DNA from: an uncultured Gammaproteobacteria bacterium
GTDB taxonomy: Bacteria > Pseudomonadota > Gammaproteobacteria > Arenicellales > JAANXG01
DNA length: 40,885 bases
Assembly: GCA_947259395.1 (NCBI GenBank)
Contig: CAMYMN010000016.1
Span: 1 to 40,885, forward strand
Direction: 5' to 3'
The notes under the pieces are model-generated. The model made no database searches, was not told the DNA's origin, and saw nothing but the letters and a program-made list of their open reading frames with translations. The position numbers were made by a program, and so were the translations under genes. Below are positions 26,252-35,161 of this stretch, piece by piece (the stretch's first letter is position 1; each line of letters starts with the position of its first letter).

Positions 26252-27118
26252 ATGCCAAACAGTATGACCGCCTTTTCCCAGGCTAGGGATGATACCGAAT
26301 GTGGAGAGATTAGTTGTGAGTTGCGCACCGTTAATCATCGTTATCTGGAGATCAATCCGCGTTTACCCGAGGAAATACGGCAATTTGAGCCCGCAATTCG
26401 TGATCTTGTAGCCAAGCGTATCAAGCGGGGCCGCGTGGACTGCACCATGCGGCTGCAACCTCAATTCACCCATTCCCAGGACCTAGCTGTGAATAGTGCG
26501 TTGGTCGAGGCGGTGCTCAGCTTGGCCGCAGAGGTGCGGCAGCAAGGTGGGGACGTCGAACCCATCCGAGTTGTAGACATTCTGCGTTGGCCAGGAGTAA
26601 TAGAACCGCCGCAGATCGACAGCGAGCAGCTGCAGGCCGCCGTTATCGACGTAGTCTCAAATGCGTTGCAGGACGTGGTTGACACGCGCAAACGGGAAGG
26701 GGTGCGCTTGGTGGATCTGGTTTTGCAGCGGGTGAGTGCGTCGCGGGCACTCGTTAACCGTGTGAAGGAAATGCTGCCCGGTATCAGTCAGACGTTTAGG
26801 CAGCGACTGCAAGAGCGACTTTCTGAAGTACGCGAACAACTCGACCCCAACCGGGTGGAACAGGAGATCGTATTGTTCTTGCAAAAGATCGATGTCGCGG
26901 AAGAACTCGATCGTCTCGATATACACCTCGACGAAATTCAATCGGTGTTGTCCACGGAACAACCTATCGGAAGACGCTTGGATTTTTTGATGCAGGAACT
27001 GCACCGCGAGGCGAACACGCTGGGCGCGAAGTCGGTGGACACAGCCACTACGCAGGCCTCGGTGGAACTCAAGGTTTTAATCGAGCAGATGCGTGAACAG
27101 GTGCAGAACATCGAATAA
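26252..27118 (+). CDS. yicC: YicC family endoribonuclease
   Basis: The 288-residue protein has the YicC N-terminal domain (SMTAFSQA start, LRTVNHRYLEINPRLPE, IKRGRVDCTMRL) and the DUF1732 C-terminal domain. The latter ends with the strongly conserved DFLMQELHREANTLGAKS-type stretch and VELKVLIEQMREQVQNIE. YicC/YloC proteins are now known as metal-dependent endoribonucleases involved in RNA turnover. An aaaggag Shine-Dalgarno lies upstream, somewhat far (about 13 bases) from ATG 26252; the next ATG at 26264 is a possible start. It sits next to gmk, as in many Gammaproteobacteria. Confidence 0.93.
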   Translation: MPNSMTAFSQARDDTECGEISCELRTVNHRYLEINPRLPEEIRQFEPAIRDLVAKRIKRGRVDCTMRLQPQFTHSQDLAVNSALVEAVLSLAAEVRQQGGDVEPIRVVDILRWPGVIEPPQIDSEQLQAAVIDVVSNALQDVVDTRKREGVRLVDLVLQRVSASRALVNRVKEMLPGISQTFRQRLQERLSEVREQLDPNRVEQEIVLFLQKIDVAEELDRLDIHLDEIQSVLSTEQPIGRRLDFLMQELHREANTLGAKSVDTATTQASVELKVLIEQMREQVQNIE

Positions 27119-27177
27119 AATAAGGACTCGTTTGCCTGATAGGTAAGCGTGATCGACTTTGAGCTAAACACTTGAGG

Positions 27178-27795
27178 ATGACCGTGTCCCGCGGAAGGCT
27201 AGTTATTATTTCGGCGCCCTCCGGCGCAGGCAAGACGTCGCTGGCAAAAGCGTTGGTGAACTCTGTGCCCAATACGGTGTTATCGGTGTCTCACACCACT
27301 CGTTCGCGTCGAGCGGAAGAACTAGATGGCGTCGATTATCATTTTGTTGATGAGGAGCAATTTGAAAAGATGATCGACGAGGGCAAGTTTTTGGAATACG
27401 CGAGGGTATTCAACAACTACTATGGCACGTCGCATGCAGCTGTCGAGCAACAATTGTCGCGGGGAAACAATGTGTTGTTGGATATCGACTGGCAAGGGGC
27501 GCGGGAGGTCAAAAAAAAGGTGCCCGAAGTTTGCAGCGTATTTGTTTTGCCGCCGTCCCGGGAAGAATTGGAGAGGCGACTTCGGGGCCGCGGCCAAGAT
27601 TCGGAAACGGTAATCGCGGACCGGATGCGAGAGGCATCCGAGGAGATGCGGCACCACGAAGAGTATGAGTACCTTGTGGTGAACGATGATTTTGACCAGG
27701 CGCTGGCAGATCTTCGTGCCATCATCACCGGTAACGAGGAGCAACGGCGTCCGTTGAGCACCGATGTGACTAATTTATTGCGTGAAAGCGCCTGA
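27178..27795 (+). CDS. gmk: Guanylate kinase
   Basis: From ATG 27178 the protein has 205 residues. The P-loop SAPSGAGKT is at 12-20. SHTTRSRRAEELDGVDYHFV is the GMP-binding segment, with EYARVFNNYYGTS following. LDIDWQGAREVKK, VFVLPPS, ERRLRGRGQD and the closing NDDFDQAL are all typical. It phosphorylates GMP to GDP. GTG 27184 is a serious alternative start, because gagg stands six bases before it. The gene is followed after 53 bases by rpoZ and then spoT, linking guanine nucleotide supply with (p)ppGpp metabolism. Confidence 0.96.
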   Translation: MTVSRGRLVIISAPSGAGKTSLAKALVNSVPNTVLSVSHTTRSRRAEELDGVDYHFVDEEQFEKMIDEGKFLEYARVFNNYYGTSHAAVEQQLSRGNNVLLDIDWQGAREVKKKVPEVCSVFVLPPSREELERRLRGRGQDSETVIADRMREASEEMRHHEEYEYLVVNDDFDQALADLRAIITGNEEQRRPLSTDVTNLLRESA

Positions 27796-27848
27796 TCGTG
27801 TATTGAAGAACAAGGCAAATGTATATTCAAAGTATAGTGAGGTAGGTA

Positions 27849-28148
27849 ATGGCGAGAATTACAGTAGAAGATTGTTTGCAGCATGTCGACAACCGATTCC
27901 AGTTAGTGCTGGTAGCAACCAGGCGCGCGCGGCAACTGGCACTGGGATCATCACCTTTGGTAGAGGTGGAAAACGATAAACCCACCGTGATTGCTCTACG
28001 CGAAATCGCAGAAGGTTTAGTTACCAAGGCAATTCTGGAAGACGATGCCCCAACATTGGATCTGAGCGAAGAACCGGAAGACGTTGAACAGATCGAACTG
28101 GCCCAACCAGATGCAGATACCGGCGCTGCGGACGAAACGCCTGCGTAA
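27849..28148 (+). CDS. rpoZ: RNA polymerase omega subunit
   Basis: The 99-residue protein begins [23 protein letters not shown], directly comparable to E. coli RpoZ. It contains the conserved [11 protein letters not shown] and [16 protein letters not shown]. The tail is acidic. Omega helps assemble the beta' subunit and forms part of the ppGpp site 1 on RNA polymerase. A gaggt Shine-Dalgarno precedes ATG 27849. The 3' end overlaps the likely start of spoT by about 38 bases, giving the classic rpoZ-spoT pair. Confidence 0.97.
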   Translation: MARITVEDCLQHVDNRFQLVLVATRRARQLALGSSPLVEVENDKPTVIALREIAEGLVTKAILEDDAPTLDLSEEPEDVEQIELAQPDADTGAADETPA

Positions 28149-30297
28149 TGCAGGCATTCGAATCAGTCCGCGGGTTCCTCGGAAACCCGCCAGTGCGCTG
28201 TGTGACAAACTCAGCGAGTACCTCGATGACAAGGCCATCGAGGACGTATATCACGCATATCTATTTGGTGCGCAGGCACACCAAGGCCAGCGACGGCTTA
28301 GCGGCGAACCCTACATCAATCACCCGATAGCGGTTGCGGAAATTCTTTCAGAACTACGACTAGACAGCCGCAGTATTATTGCTGCGATTCTGCACGATGT
28401 TATCGAGGACACCACCATCCCCACGGAGCAGGTGGCCCAGGAGTTCGGTGACGAAGTAGCCGACCTGGTTGACGGCGTGAGTAAAATAAGTCAGATCGAA
28501 TTCGACAGCAAGGAGCATGCCGAGGCAGAGAATTTGCGAAAGATGCTGCTGGCGATGTCCCGCGATATTCGCGTGATACTTATCAAACTTGCAGACCGCA
28601 TGCACAACATGAGGACCTTGAACGCCCTGCCGATGTCCAAACAACGATCTATCGCCAGGCAAACACTGGATATCTACGCGCCGATCGCCAATCGACTGGG
28701 TCTGCATCAGTGGAGTCGAGAACTGCAGGACTTGAGTTTTCATTACATTTATCCAAACCGATATCGGGCGATCGCCAAAGCACTGAAGAAGCGCGAAGGA
28801 AATCGCAAGGCGGTGGTCAAAAAACTTCGTGTCAGCATTGAGCGGGAACTCCGTCAGTCCGGGCTCGAGGCGATGGTTCTGGGACGCAAGAAGAGTGTGT
28901 ACAGCATCTACAAGAAGATGTCGCGAAAACATCGATCATTCGATGAACTTCATGATATTTATGGCTTTCGCATTATCGTGAACTCGGTGGACGATTCCTA
29001 CCGGGCGTTGGGGATCATTCATAATTTGTACAAACCTATTCCTGGTCGGTTTACAGATTACATCGCGATACCGAAGGCCAACGGGTATCAATCCCTTCAC
29101 ACCGTCGTGTTTGGAGCTTTTGGTGAATCCTTGGAGGTGCAGATTCGCACCGAAGACATGAATCGCATCGCGGAAGCGGGGGTCGCGGCTCATTGGATAT
29201 ACAAGTCTGGCCCAGATTCCAGTGTCAAACCTCCACAATTGGCCCGACAGTGGTTGCTGGATTTACTCGACACGCAACAACAGACCGGCAATCCAAGCGA
29301 ATTTCTGGAGCACCTAAAGATTGATCTGTTTCCCGATGAAGTTTATGTGTTCACGCCTAAAGGTGATATCAAAAAACTACCGCGCGGCGCCACTGCGCTT
29401 GATTTTGCCTATGCGGTGCATACCGATATCGGTAACCGCTGTGCCGGTGCACGGATAAATCGTGAATTAGTCTCGCTGCCCACGGTGCTCAATAACGGCG
29501 ATCACGTCGAAATCATCACCTCGGATACGGCTCACCCAACGGCGACTTGGTTGAATTATGCGGTGACCAGTAAATCGCGCGCTACGATCCGTAATTATCT
29601 CAAAACGCAGCAGCGCTATGAGGCGGTGAATCTCGGTAAGCGATTGCTCGATCGCGCGATCAAGACACGCAGATTCGGACGTAAAAAGTTGACCGATGAG
29701 CAACGCAGAATGCTGCTCGACACGTTGGGCGTAGACAACTGGGATGACCTGTTATCCGACATTGGCTCGGGAAGGCGATTAGCAGATATGGTCGCAAAAC
29801 AGTTGTTACCGCCGCCGACCCGCAAAGATAAAGAGATCAAGAACGAGAACGATCAGCCATTGGCGATACGTGGATCTGAAGGGATGCTGATCAACTATGC
29901 GCGTTGCTGTAATCCCATCCCTGGTGACACTATTGTTGGATTCTTCACCACCGGCCGCGGCATCGTGATCCATACGACCGGATGCCCCAACGCCAAAGGC
30001 TACCGTAAGCAGCCCGACAAGTGGGTTCCGGTGGAATGGGACGCGGAAGTTTCCGGTAATTTTTCGGTTATTCTTAGAATCGAGGTTCACAACCAGCGTG
30101 GCGTGCTGGCGCGCATTGCCAGCGTCATCGCTGAACAGGAATCTAACATAAACAACGTCAACGTTGATGAGCGCGACGGTCAGTTCCCTGTTCTTCGTTT
30201 TGTCATTGAGGTTGCAGACCGAATACATCTGGCACAGATTCTTCGCCAAATACGCACGGAGCCTTCCGTGATCAGGGTCTCTCGTGCCAAGGGCTAG
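28111..30297 (+). CDS. spoT: Bifunctional (p)ppGpp synthetase/hydrolase
   Basis: A long RSH protein (728 residues from ATG 28111). The HD hydrolase domain has HDVIEDT at 95-101 and [11 protein letters not shown] near 160-171. The synthetase domain keeps [13 protein letters not shown], Asp282 in DIYGFRIIV and Glu342 in EVQIRTED, so both activities look possible. A TGS domain ([16 protein letters not shown]), the Cys-bearing [11 protein letters not shown] element and a C-terminal ACT domain follow. The protein aligns throughout with SpoT rather than RelA. The start is uncertain: ATG 28111 lies inside rpoZ, TTG 28084 is the only further upstream option, and no good Shine-Dalgarno decides. ridA follows after 17 bases. 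Confidence 0.95.
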   Translation: MQIPALRTKRLRNAGIRISPRVPRKPASALCDKLSEYLDDKAIEDVYHAYLFGAQAHQGQRRLSGEPYINHPIAVAEILSELRLDSRSIIAAILHDVIEDTTIPTEQVAQEFGDEVADLVDGVSKISQIEFDSKEHAEAENLRKMLLAMSRDIRVILIKLADRMHNMRTLNALPMSKQRSIARQTLDIYAPIANRLGLHQWSRELQDLSFHYIYPNRYRAIAKALKKREGNRKAVVKKLRVSIERELRQSGLEAMVLGRKKSVYSIYKKMSRKHRSFDELHDIYGFRIIVNSVDDSYRALGIIHNLYKPIPGRFTDYIAIPKANGYQSLHTVVFGAFGESLEVQIRTEDMNRIAEAGVAAHWIYKSGPDSSVKPPQLARQWLLDLLDTQQQTGNPSEFLEHLKIDLFPDEVYVFTPKGDIKKLPRGATALDFAYAVHTDIGNRCAGARINRELVSLPTVLNNGDHVEIITSDTAHPTATWLNYAVTSKSRATIRNYLKTQQRYEAVNLGKRLLDRAIKTRRFGRKKLTDEQRRMLLDTLGVDNWDDLLSDIGSGRRLADMVAKQLLPPPTRKDKEIKNENDQPLAIRGSEGMLINYARCCNPIPGDTIVGFFTTGRGIVIHTTGCPNAKGYRKQPDKWVPVEWDAEVSGNFSVILRIEVHNQRGVLARIASVIAEQESNINNVNVDERDGQFPVLRFVIEVADRIHLAQILRQIRTEPSVIRVSRAKG

Positions 30298-30314
30298 ATT
30301 TGGCAGACTGACGC

Positions 30315-30722
30315 ATGGCACATCGAAAAATCGTCACCACGCGTAGAGCGCCTAGCGCTATCGGTACTTACTCGCAGGCTGTGAAGGTGGGCGACACGGT
30401 GTACGTCTCCGGTCAAATTCCCTTGGATCCGGAAACCATGAGTCTTGTGGGTGGCGATTTTCGCTCCCAAGTTATTCGTGTATTCGATAATCTCAAGGCG
30501 GTATCGGAGGCGGCGGGGGGGTCTTTGCGTGATGTGGTCAAACTCAACGTGTTTGTAACTGACATGTCGAATTTCACCATCGTGAATGAAGTGATGGGAG
30601 AATATTTTCATGGCTCGTATCCGGCGCGAGCGGTGATTGGGGTGGCCTCTTTGCCCAAGAATGCAAAGGTGGAAATGGATGCGATTCTCGAGCTTCCCGA
30701 AGAATTGGATGTTGGTCCATGA
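30315..30722 (+). CDS. ridA: RidA family reactive intermediate/imine deaminase
   Basis: The 135-residue protein is a YjgF/YER057c/UK114-family member. Signatures are [28 protein letters not shown], the conserved Arg105 in [10 protein letters not shown], and Glu120 in AKVEMDAI. RidA forms trimers and hydrolyses reactive enamine/imine products of PLP enzymes such as threonine dehydratase. It follows spoT in the same direction with a 17-base gap, an arrangement seen also in pseudomonads. A candidate terminator at 30912-30950 may end this transcript. Confidence 0.95.
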   Translation: MAHRKIVTTRRAPSAIGTYSQAVKVGDTVYVSGQIPLDPETMSLVGGDFRSQVIRVFDNLKAVSEAAGGSLRDVVKLNVFVTDMSNFTIVNEVMGEYFHGSYPARAVIGVASLPKNAKVEMDAILELPEELDVGP

Positions 30723-30852
30723 TCGTGGATCGAAAATATACGCGCCACTAAACACCGAAGATTCGTTGTTTTGCCCGCTAGCCCGTATATGGCAACAAGG
30801 ATCTCGAACGATGGCGGGGAGCCTCATCCTGCGCGTAGTTGCGGGGACAAGA

Positions 30853-30877
30853 CCCCTGCTGTGCGGGGGCAAGCGCA
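30853..30877 (+). repeat. Dispersed 25-bp repeat, copy 1
   Basis: Begins cccctgct and ends caagcgca. It matches the reverse complement of 34231-34255 with two mismatches. Both copies lie between genes and include a short self-complementary core (cccc...gggg), as in REP-like elements. Confidence 0.6.
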
Positions 30878-30911
30878 GGGTCGGGCGGCTATGCGCCGCG
30901 CTGGAGCGATG

Positions 30912-30950
30912 AAAAAGAGGGTCAGCGTCAGTGACTCCGACCGCCTTTTT
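30912..30950. terminator. Candidate intrinsic terminator after ridA
   Basis: Imperfect inverted repeat with A5 on the left and T5 on the right. Inner stem gtca/tgac closes around one central base, the outer stem includes gggtc/gacc, and a few mismatches interrupt it. The composition fits a bidirectional terminator separating ridA from recG, but pairing is weaker than at 17301-17334. Confidence 0.45.
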
Positions 30951-31097
30951 CTGTTGAGTGAAGCGCATATTCAGGCGTTCGTGACCGAGCCAGCACCGAG
31001 ACAAGCGGAACTGCGGAAACAAAACGTCGCACTGAACATGTATCGAACTCGATATCCCACACAACATTAGATCCTGTTTCTGCTGCTTTGGTGCACT

Positions 31098-33212
31098 ATG
31101 CCGGCTAGATCTCCCGTCACGCCCACTTCTCGGGCCCGGCTTGACCCGGCGGCAGCGCCGGTTACCCTGATCAAGGGAGTGGGCCGGCAGCTGGCCGCGA
31201 AACTAGCACGCCTGGGGATTCATAGCGTTCAGGATCTGCTGTTTCACCTACCGTCCCGCTACCAGGATCGCACCCGGGTCACCCCCATCGGTGCCGCGCG
31301 GCTGGGGACCGAGGTCGTCGTGGTCGGGCAGGTTGAGCACACTGGGGTTGCGTACGGACGCAGGCGCAGCATGTTGTGTCGAATCAGTGATGGCACCGGC
31401 TCGCTGACCATGCGGTTGTTTCACTTCAGCGCATCGCAGCAGGAACGTCTCGTCCAAGGCAAATGGTTGAAATGCTTTGGCGAGATCCGGCGGGGTCCGG
31501 TGACCCTGGAGATGGTGCATCCCGAGTATGAGGTGACCGGTCAAAAACCCAAAGTGGACAGCGGTGAAGGATTGACCCCGATCTACCCGGCCACGGAGGG
31601 GGTCGGTCAGGGCCAATTGCGCCGCATAACCGGTGAGTCCTTGAACCACTTTCTCGATCGCGTGGCTGAACTGCTTCCCGAATCCGTATTGAACGCATTG
31701 GATTATCCGACCCTGCAGACCGCTTTGCACTATGTTCATCGTCCACCGTCAGATGCCGACACCGAACGGTTGCAGGCCGGCACAAATCCCGCGCAGCAAC
31801 GGCTGGCCTTTGAGGAGCTGCTTGCCCATCATTTGAGTTTGCGGCTTGCGCGCCGGCAGCGCCGAGCTCAACCGGCGCCGACAATGAGCGACGACAACGG
31901 CTTACTGGATGCATTCTGGGATAAATTGGACTTTGTCCCGACGCATGCGCAGCGAAAAGCATGCGCCGAGATATTGCAAGACCTCAGCAAGCCGATACCA
32001 ATGTTGCGATTGTTACAAGGCGATGTGGGTTCAGGTAAGACGGTGGTTGCCGGCGCGGCGGTTACCCGTGTGCTCGACAACCGCTGTCAAGCTGCGGTCA
32101 TGGCGCCGACCGAGCTTCTGGCGGAGCAACATTACCGTACTTTTTCAAGCTGGTTTGGTCCTTTAAACACTAAGGTTGGCTGGTTATCCAGCCGCGTGAG
32201 CGGTCGCCAGCGTCGGCAGGTGCTCGATGCACTGGGTTCGGGCGACATTCACGTAGTCATTGGAACCCACGCATTGTTCCAACAAGGCGTTGAGTTTCAA
32301 CGCCTGGGTCTGATCGTGGTTGACGAACAGCATCGTTTCGGTGTCGATCAGCGCCTGGCATTGCGGGATAAAGGCACCACCAGCGACTGTGTCCCACATC
32401 AACTGGTTATGACAGCGACACCTATCCCGCGCACCCTGGCGATGACGTTCTACGCCGACCTTGATGTGTCGAGTATAGAGGAATTACCACCAGGCCGGCA
32501 GCCGGTAGAGACCGTGGTGGTGCGCGAGGCACGGCGCGCAGAAGTAGTGGCGCGCGTGGAGTCCGCTTGCCGCCAGGGCCGACAGGCATACTGGGTATGT
32601 CCCATCATTGACGAGTCCGAAGTGCTGGAGGTGCAGGCCGCGACCGAGATGGAGACGGCCTTAACACAGTCATTACCGAAGCTGCGAATTGGATTAGTGC
32701 ACGGGCGCATGAAACCACAGCACAAGGAAGCGGTGATGGAACGGTTCCGCAACGGGCAGGTAGATTTGTTGGTAGCCACCACGGTCATCGAGGTCGGTGT
32801 CGACGTCCCGAACGCCAGCTTGATGGTCATCGAAAACGCCGAGCGCTTGGGGCTCGCGCAACTTCATCAGTTGCGGGGGCGAGTCGGACGAGGTAGTGAT
32901 CAGGCGTGTTGCGTGTTGATGTACCGTCCGCCGCTCAGTACTCATGCCAAGACCCGGCTAGCCACGCTGCGCAATACCACCGACGGCTTCGAAATCGCGC
33001 GCAAGGACTTGGAATTACGTGGTCCGGGCGAGGTGTTGGGTACTCGGCAGACGGGTTTGATGAATTTGATGATTGCCGATCTGGTACGTGACCATGGCTT
33101 GTTACCGAAGGTCGAGCAAGTCGGACGCTTGCTTATGGACGAGCACCCCGGCAACACCCGGGCGCTGATGTCGCGATGGGTGGGTCACGGCGAGGGCTAT
33201 GTGAATGTTTAG
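31098..33212 (+). CDS. recG: ATP-dependent DNA helicase RecG
   Basis: This 704-residue protein has full RecG length. The N-terminal helical and wedge/OB domain (about 1-250) begins with KGVGRQLAAKLARLGIHSVQDLLFHLPSRYQDR. The helicase core has Walker A LQGDVGSGKTVVA near 307-320, VVDEQHRFGVDQR as motif II (DEQH), TATPIPRTLA and QLRGRVGRGSDQACC. The C-terminal TRIP-type region LRGPGEVLGTRQTGL is present. RecG remodels stalled replication forks and R-loops and migrates Holliday junctions. Its stop overlaps ubiA by eight bases, indicating co-transcription. Confidence 0.97.
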   Translation: MPARSPVTPTSRARLDPAAAPVTLIKGVGRQLAAKLARLGIHSVQDLLFHLPSRYQDRTRVTPIGAARLGTEVVVVGQVEHTGVAYGRRRSMLCRISDGTGSLTMRLFHFSASQQERLVQGKWLKCFGEIRRGPVTLEMVHPEYEVTGQKPKVDSGEGLTPIYPATEGVGQGQLRRITGESLNHFLDRVAELLPESVLNALDYPTLQTALHYVHRPPSDADTERLQAGTNPAQQRLAFEELLAHHLSLRLARRQRRAQPAPTMSDDNGLLDAFWDKLDFVPTHAQRKACAEILQDLSKPIPMLRLLQGDVGSGKTVVAGAAVTRVLDNRCQAAVMAPTELLAEQHYRTFSSWFGPLNTKVGWLSSRVSGRQRRQVLDALGSGDIHVVIGTHALFQQGVEFQRLGLIVVDEQHRFGVDQRLALRDKGTTSDCVPHQLVMTATPIPRTLAMTFYADLDVSSIEELPPGRQPVETVVVREARRAEVVARVESACRQGRQAYWVCPIIDESEVLEVQAATEMETALTQSLPKLRIGLVHGRMKPQHKEAVMERFRNGQVDLLVATTVIEVGVDVPNASLMVIENAERLGLAQLHQLRGRVGRGSDQACCVLMYRPPLSTHAKTRLATLRNTTDGFEIARKDLELRGPGEVLGTRQTGLMNLMIADLVRDHGLLPKVEQVGRLLMDEHPGNTRALMSRWVGHGEGYVNV

Positions 33213-34068
33213 CGTTGTCGTTGGCCGCATCCAGCAGTATGCCTTGCTGATGCGCATCGACCGTCCCATCGGCACCTTATTGCTGCTGTGGCCCAGCTTG
33301 TGGGGGCTGTGGATGGCTGCTCAGGGACGTCCACAACCCTGGATATTGGTCGTGTTTCTAAGTGGCGTGTTCCTTATGCGCTCTGCCGGATGCGTGATTA
33401 ATGATTACGCCGACCGGGAGTTTGACCCTTTTGTGGCGCGTACCCGTGACCGGCCGATAGCAGCCGGTCGGGTGTCGTCCAAAGAGGCGCTGTTGTTGTT
33501 TACCGCGCTGTGTGCCCTGGCCTTGATTCTGGTGATGACATTGAACAGATTGACCATCGCATTATCGGTAGCGGGTGTTGCCATGGCGACTGTCTATCCA
33601 TTCACCAAGCGATACATCTATCACCCCCAGTTCATCCTTGGGATAGCATTTTCCTGGGGTATTCCCATGGCGTTTGCGGCGCAGACCAATAACGTACCGG
33701 CAATTGCATGGTGGTTGGTAACGGCGAACATTTCATGGGTACTGGCTTACGACACGATCTACGCGATGGTAGATCGCGCAGACGATCTGCGAATCGGTGT
33801 TAAGTCGACCGCTATCCTTTTCGGTCGCTACGATCGAGCGCTGATCGCGCTGTTCCAGTTGTTCACCCTCATTGTCCTTTTCTATATTGGAAACCGCGTC
33901 AACCTGGATGGGTATTACTACGGGGGATTGATCATCGCCACCGGATTCGCAGTTTATCAGCAAATGCTAATACGTAATCGCCAAGAGGAAGGCTGTTTCA
34001 AAGCGTTTCTCAATAACGCTTGGTTCGGCGCCGCGGTGTTCATGGGCCTGGTTCTCAGTTATCTCTAG
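33205..34068 (+). CDS. ubiA: 4-hydroxybenzoate octaprenyltransferase
   Basis: The 287-residue integral membrane protein has about eight or nine helices. It carries both Asp-rich prenyl-diphosphate/Mg motifs: NDYADREFD near 66-74 and YDTIYAMVDRADD near 184-196. MRIDRPIGTLLLLWPSLWGLW is the usual N-terminus. UbiA attaches the polyprenyl chain to 4-hydroxybenzoate, the first membrane step of ubiquinone synthesis. The ATG overlaps the recG stop by eight bases. ubiC, often a neighbour, is not present in this window. Confidence 0.96.
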   Translation: MFSVVVGRIQQYALLMRIDRPIGTLLLLWPSLWGLWMAAQGRPQPWILVVFLSGVFLMRSAGCVINDYADREFDPFVARTRDRPIAAGRVSSKEALLLFTALCALALILVMTLNRLTIALSVAGVAMATVYPFTKRYIYHPQFILGIAFSWGIPMAFAAQTNNVPAIAWWLVTANISWVLAYDTIYAMVDRADDLRIGVKSTAILFGRYDRALIALFQLFTLIVLFYIGNRVNLDGYYYGGLIIATGFAVYQQMLIRNRQEEGCFKAFLNNAWFGAAVFMGLVLSYL

Positions 34069-34230
34069 CCCGTATGGCGCCTCAAGGTGCCCCGCGACTA
34101 TTCATGGTACCCACCTAAGAGCTCCGCAGCGTCACCTCGATGAACTAGCGCCGTACGAGTCTCCAGGTTATTTAGGGAGAATAGTCGCGGGGCTATCCCG
34201 GCCCTGGGCTCGATCTCGAACCTCCGTCCT

Positions 34231-34255
34231 TGCGCTTGTCCCCGCAAAGCAGGGG
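34231..34255 (-). repeat. Dispersed 25-bp repeat, copy 2
   Basis: Reverse-strand copy of the element at 30853-30877 (23 of 25 identical). It directly precedes the 24-bp tandem array and contains cccc/gggg arms around caaag. Confidence 0.6.
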
Positions 34256-34263
34256 AAAACCAC

Positions 34264-34347
34264 GCGCAGCACAAGCACTGCGTCTTCGCGCAGCACAAGC
34301 ACTGCGACTTCGCGCAGCACAAGCACTGCGTCTTCGCGCAGCACAAG
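34264..34347 (+). repeat. 24-bp tandem repeat, 3.5 copies
   Basis: Units 1 and 3 are identical; unit 2 differs by one base (tgcgacttc instead of tgcgtcttc); the fourth breaks off after gcgcagcacaag. Near identity implies recent duplication or gene conversion, so copy number may vary between strains. Confidence 0.88.
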
Positions 34348-34480
34348 TCCCGTCACCAACTTCCAGGATCCATGGTGGTATTGAGTGCCGGTCCACGTGC
34401 AAGGTGGCGTCACCGCCACGATACGGGTTATCCTAAAGGCTCATAACCATTAAAAGGCTACATGGCCCCAGGAGATAACA

Positions 34481-35119
34481 ATGCGGTCGATTCTAGTGGT
34501 TAACCCTAAAGGCGGCTGCGGAAAAACAACCATCGCCACCAATCTTGCTACCTATTATGGCGTTTGGGGGGTTCCCACTGCCCTCGTAGATGTGGATCCG
34601 CAACAATCCTCTATGGAATGGCTCGATGTGAGGCCCGAAAACTACACCAAGATACACGGGCTGTCGGCCTTGAGTGGCCACATCACGCTGCCCAATGGCA
34701 CCAAACGGGTTATCTACGATGCCCCGGCCCGATCCAAGACCGATAAAGTCGTCGAGTTGATGAAGCTGACCGAGGCAGTGGTCATTCCGGTGTTGCCGTC
34801 TCCAATCGATATCCGTGCGGCGGCGCATTTTGTTGGTGACCTACTGGTAAAAGGTCATTTGCGGCAAAGCAAAAAGCTTGTCGGCGTAGTGGCTAACCGG
34901 GTACGAGAAAACACGCTGGTATATCATGACCTCGAAAAATTTCTCAAAAGTCTAGATATACCCTTCGTTACCACGCTACGGGATACGCAGAATTATGTGC
35001 GCGCCGCGGCTCGTGGGGTCGGCATTTTTGAAATGGGGCCGTCCGCAGTGGAGCAAGATATCAAGCAGTGGCGGCCGTTGATCAACTGGATCGAAGGTAA
35101 AAAGGTTATCCGTAAATAA
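34481..35119 (+). CDS. ParA/MinD family ATPase (orphan)
   Basis: The 212-residue protein has the deviant Walker A KGGCGKTT at 10-17 (signature Lys10, catalytic Lys15), VDVDPQQSS at 36-44 and the Walker B-like IYDAPA near 78-83. ParA ATPases dimerise on ATP, bind DNA non-specifically and position plasmids, chromosomes or protein assemblies. It is short, lacks the N-terminal DNA-binding extension of long ParA proteins, and no parB gene adjoins. A role in positioning some cellular cargo is therefore possible but unproven. An aggag Shine-Dalgarno precedes ATG 34481. The repeat-rich region lies directly upstream. Confidence 0.88.
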   Translation: MRSILVVNPKGGCGKTTIATNLATYYGVWGVPTALVDVDPQQSSMEWLDVRPENYTKIHGLSALSGHITLPNGTKRVIYDAPARSKTDKVVELMKLTEAVVIPVLPSPIDIRAAAHFVGDLLVKGHLRQSKKLVGVVANRVRENTLVYHDLEKFLKSLDIPFVTTLRDTQNYVRAAARGVGIFEMGPSAVEQDIKQWRPLINWIEGKKVIRK

Positions 35120-35161
35120 CCCGTTCGGCGCCGCAACATTGGGGCTAGTCTTCTCAGCCAG

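Larger units (their letters stand above)
30723..31097. other. Intergenic region between ridA and recG with a dispersed repeat
   Basis: The 375 bases contain a 25-bp sequence at 30853-30877 that matches the inverse of 34231-34255 at 23 of 25 positions. A related shorter copy (gcggggacaag) lies at 30841-30851, and a hairpin follows at 30912-30950. The small plus-strand open frame ending at 31070 (possible ATG at 30909, about 53 residues) has no family match or Shine-Dalgarno and overlaps the hairpin; I do not call it a gene. Confidence 0.5.
34069..34480. repeat. Repeat-rich intergenic region (inverted repeat, dispersed repeat, 24-bp tandem repeat)
   Basis: Three structures follow one another. 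A perfect 14-bp inverted repeat has arms ccccgcgactattc at 34090-34103 and its complement at 34179-34192, 75 bases apart. The second dispersed repeat copy is at 34231-34255. A tandem array of 24-bp units (gcgcagcacaag plus a variable half) comprises 34264-34287, 34288-34311, 34312-34335 and a half unit 34336-34347. Reading the array as protein gives only a Cys-rich low-complexity peptide from a TTG. I regard the region as non-coding. Confidence 0.65.

Noticed and set aside
30294-31067. 257-codon minus-strand frame over ridA and its downstream region
   Set aside because: It is antisense to the clear ridA gene and shows no domain.
30909-31070. Possible 53-residue small protein before recG
   Set aside because: No Shine-Dalgarno or family match, and its start lies at the edge of the candidate terminator hairpin.
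34098-34346. Minus-strand Cys-rich peptide (CCAKTQCL repeats)
   Set aside because: It begins at a TTG inside the 24-bp tandem array; the Cys pattern is only the translation of that array and the rest has no family features.
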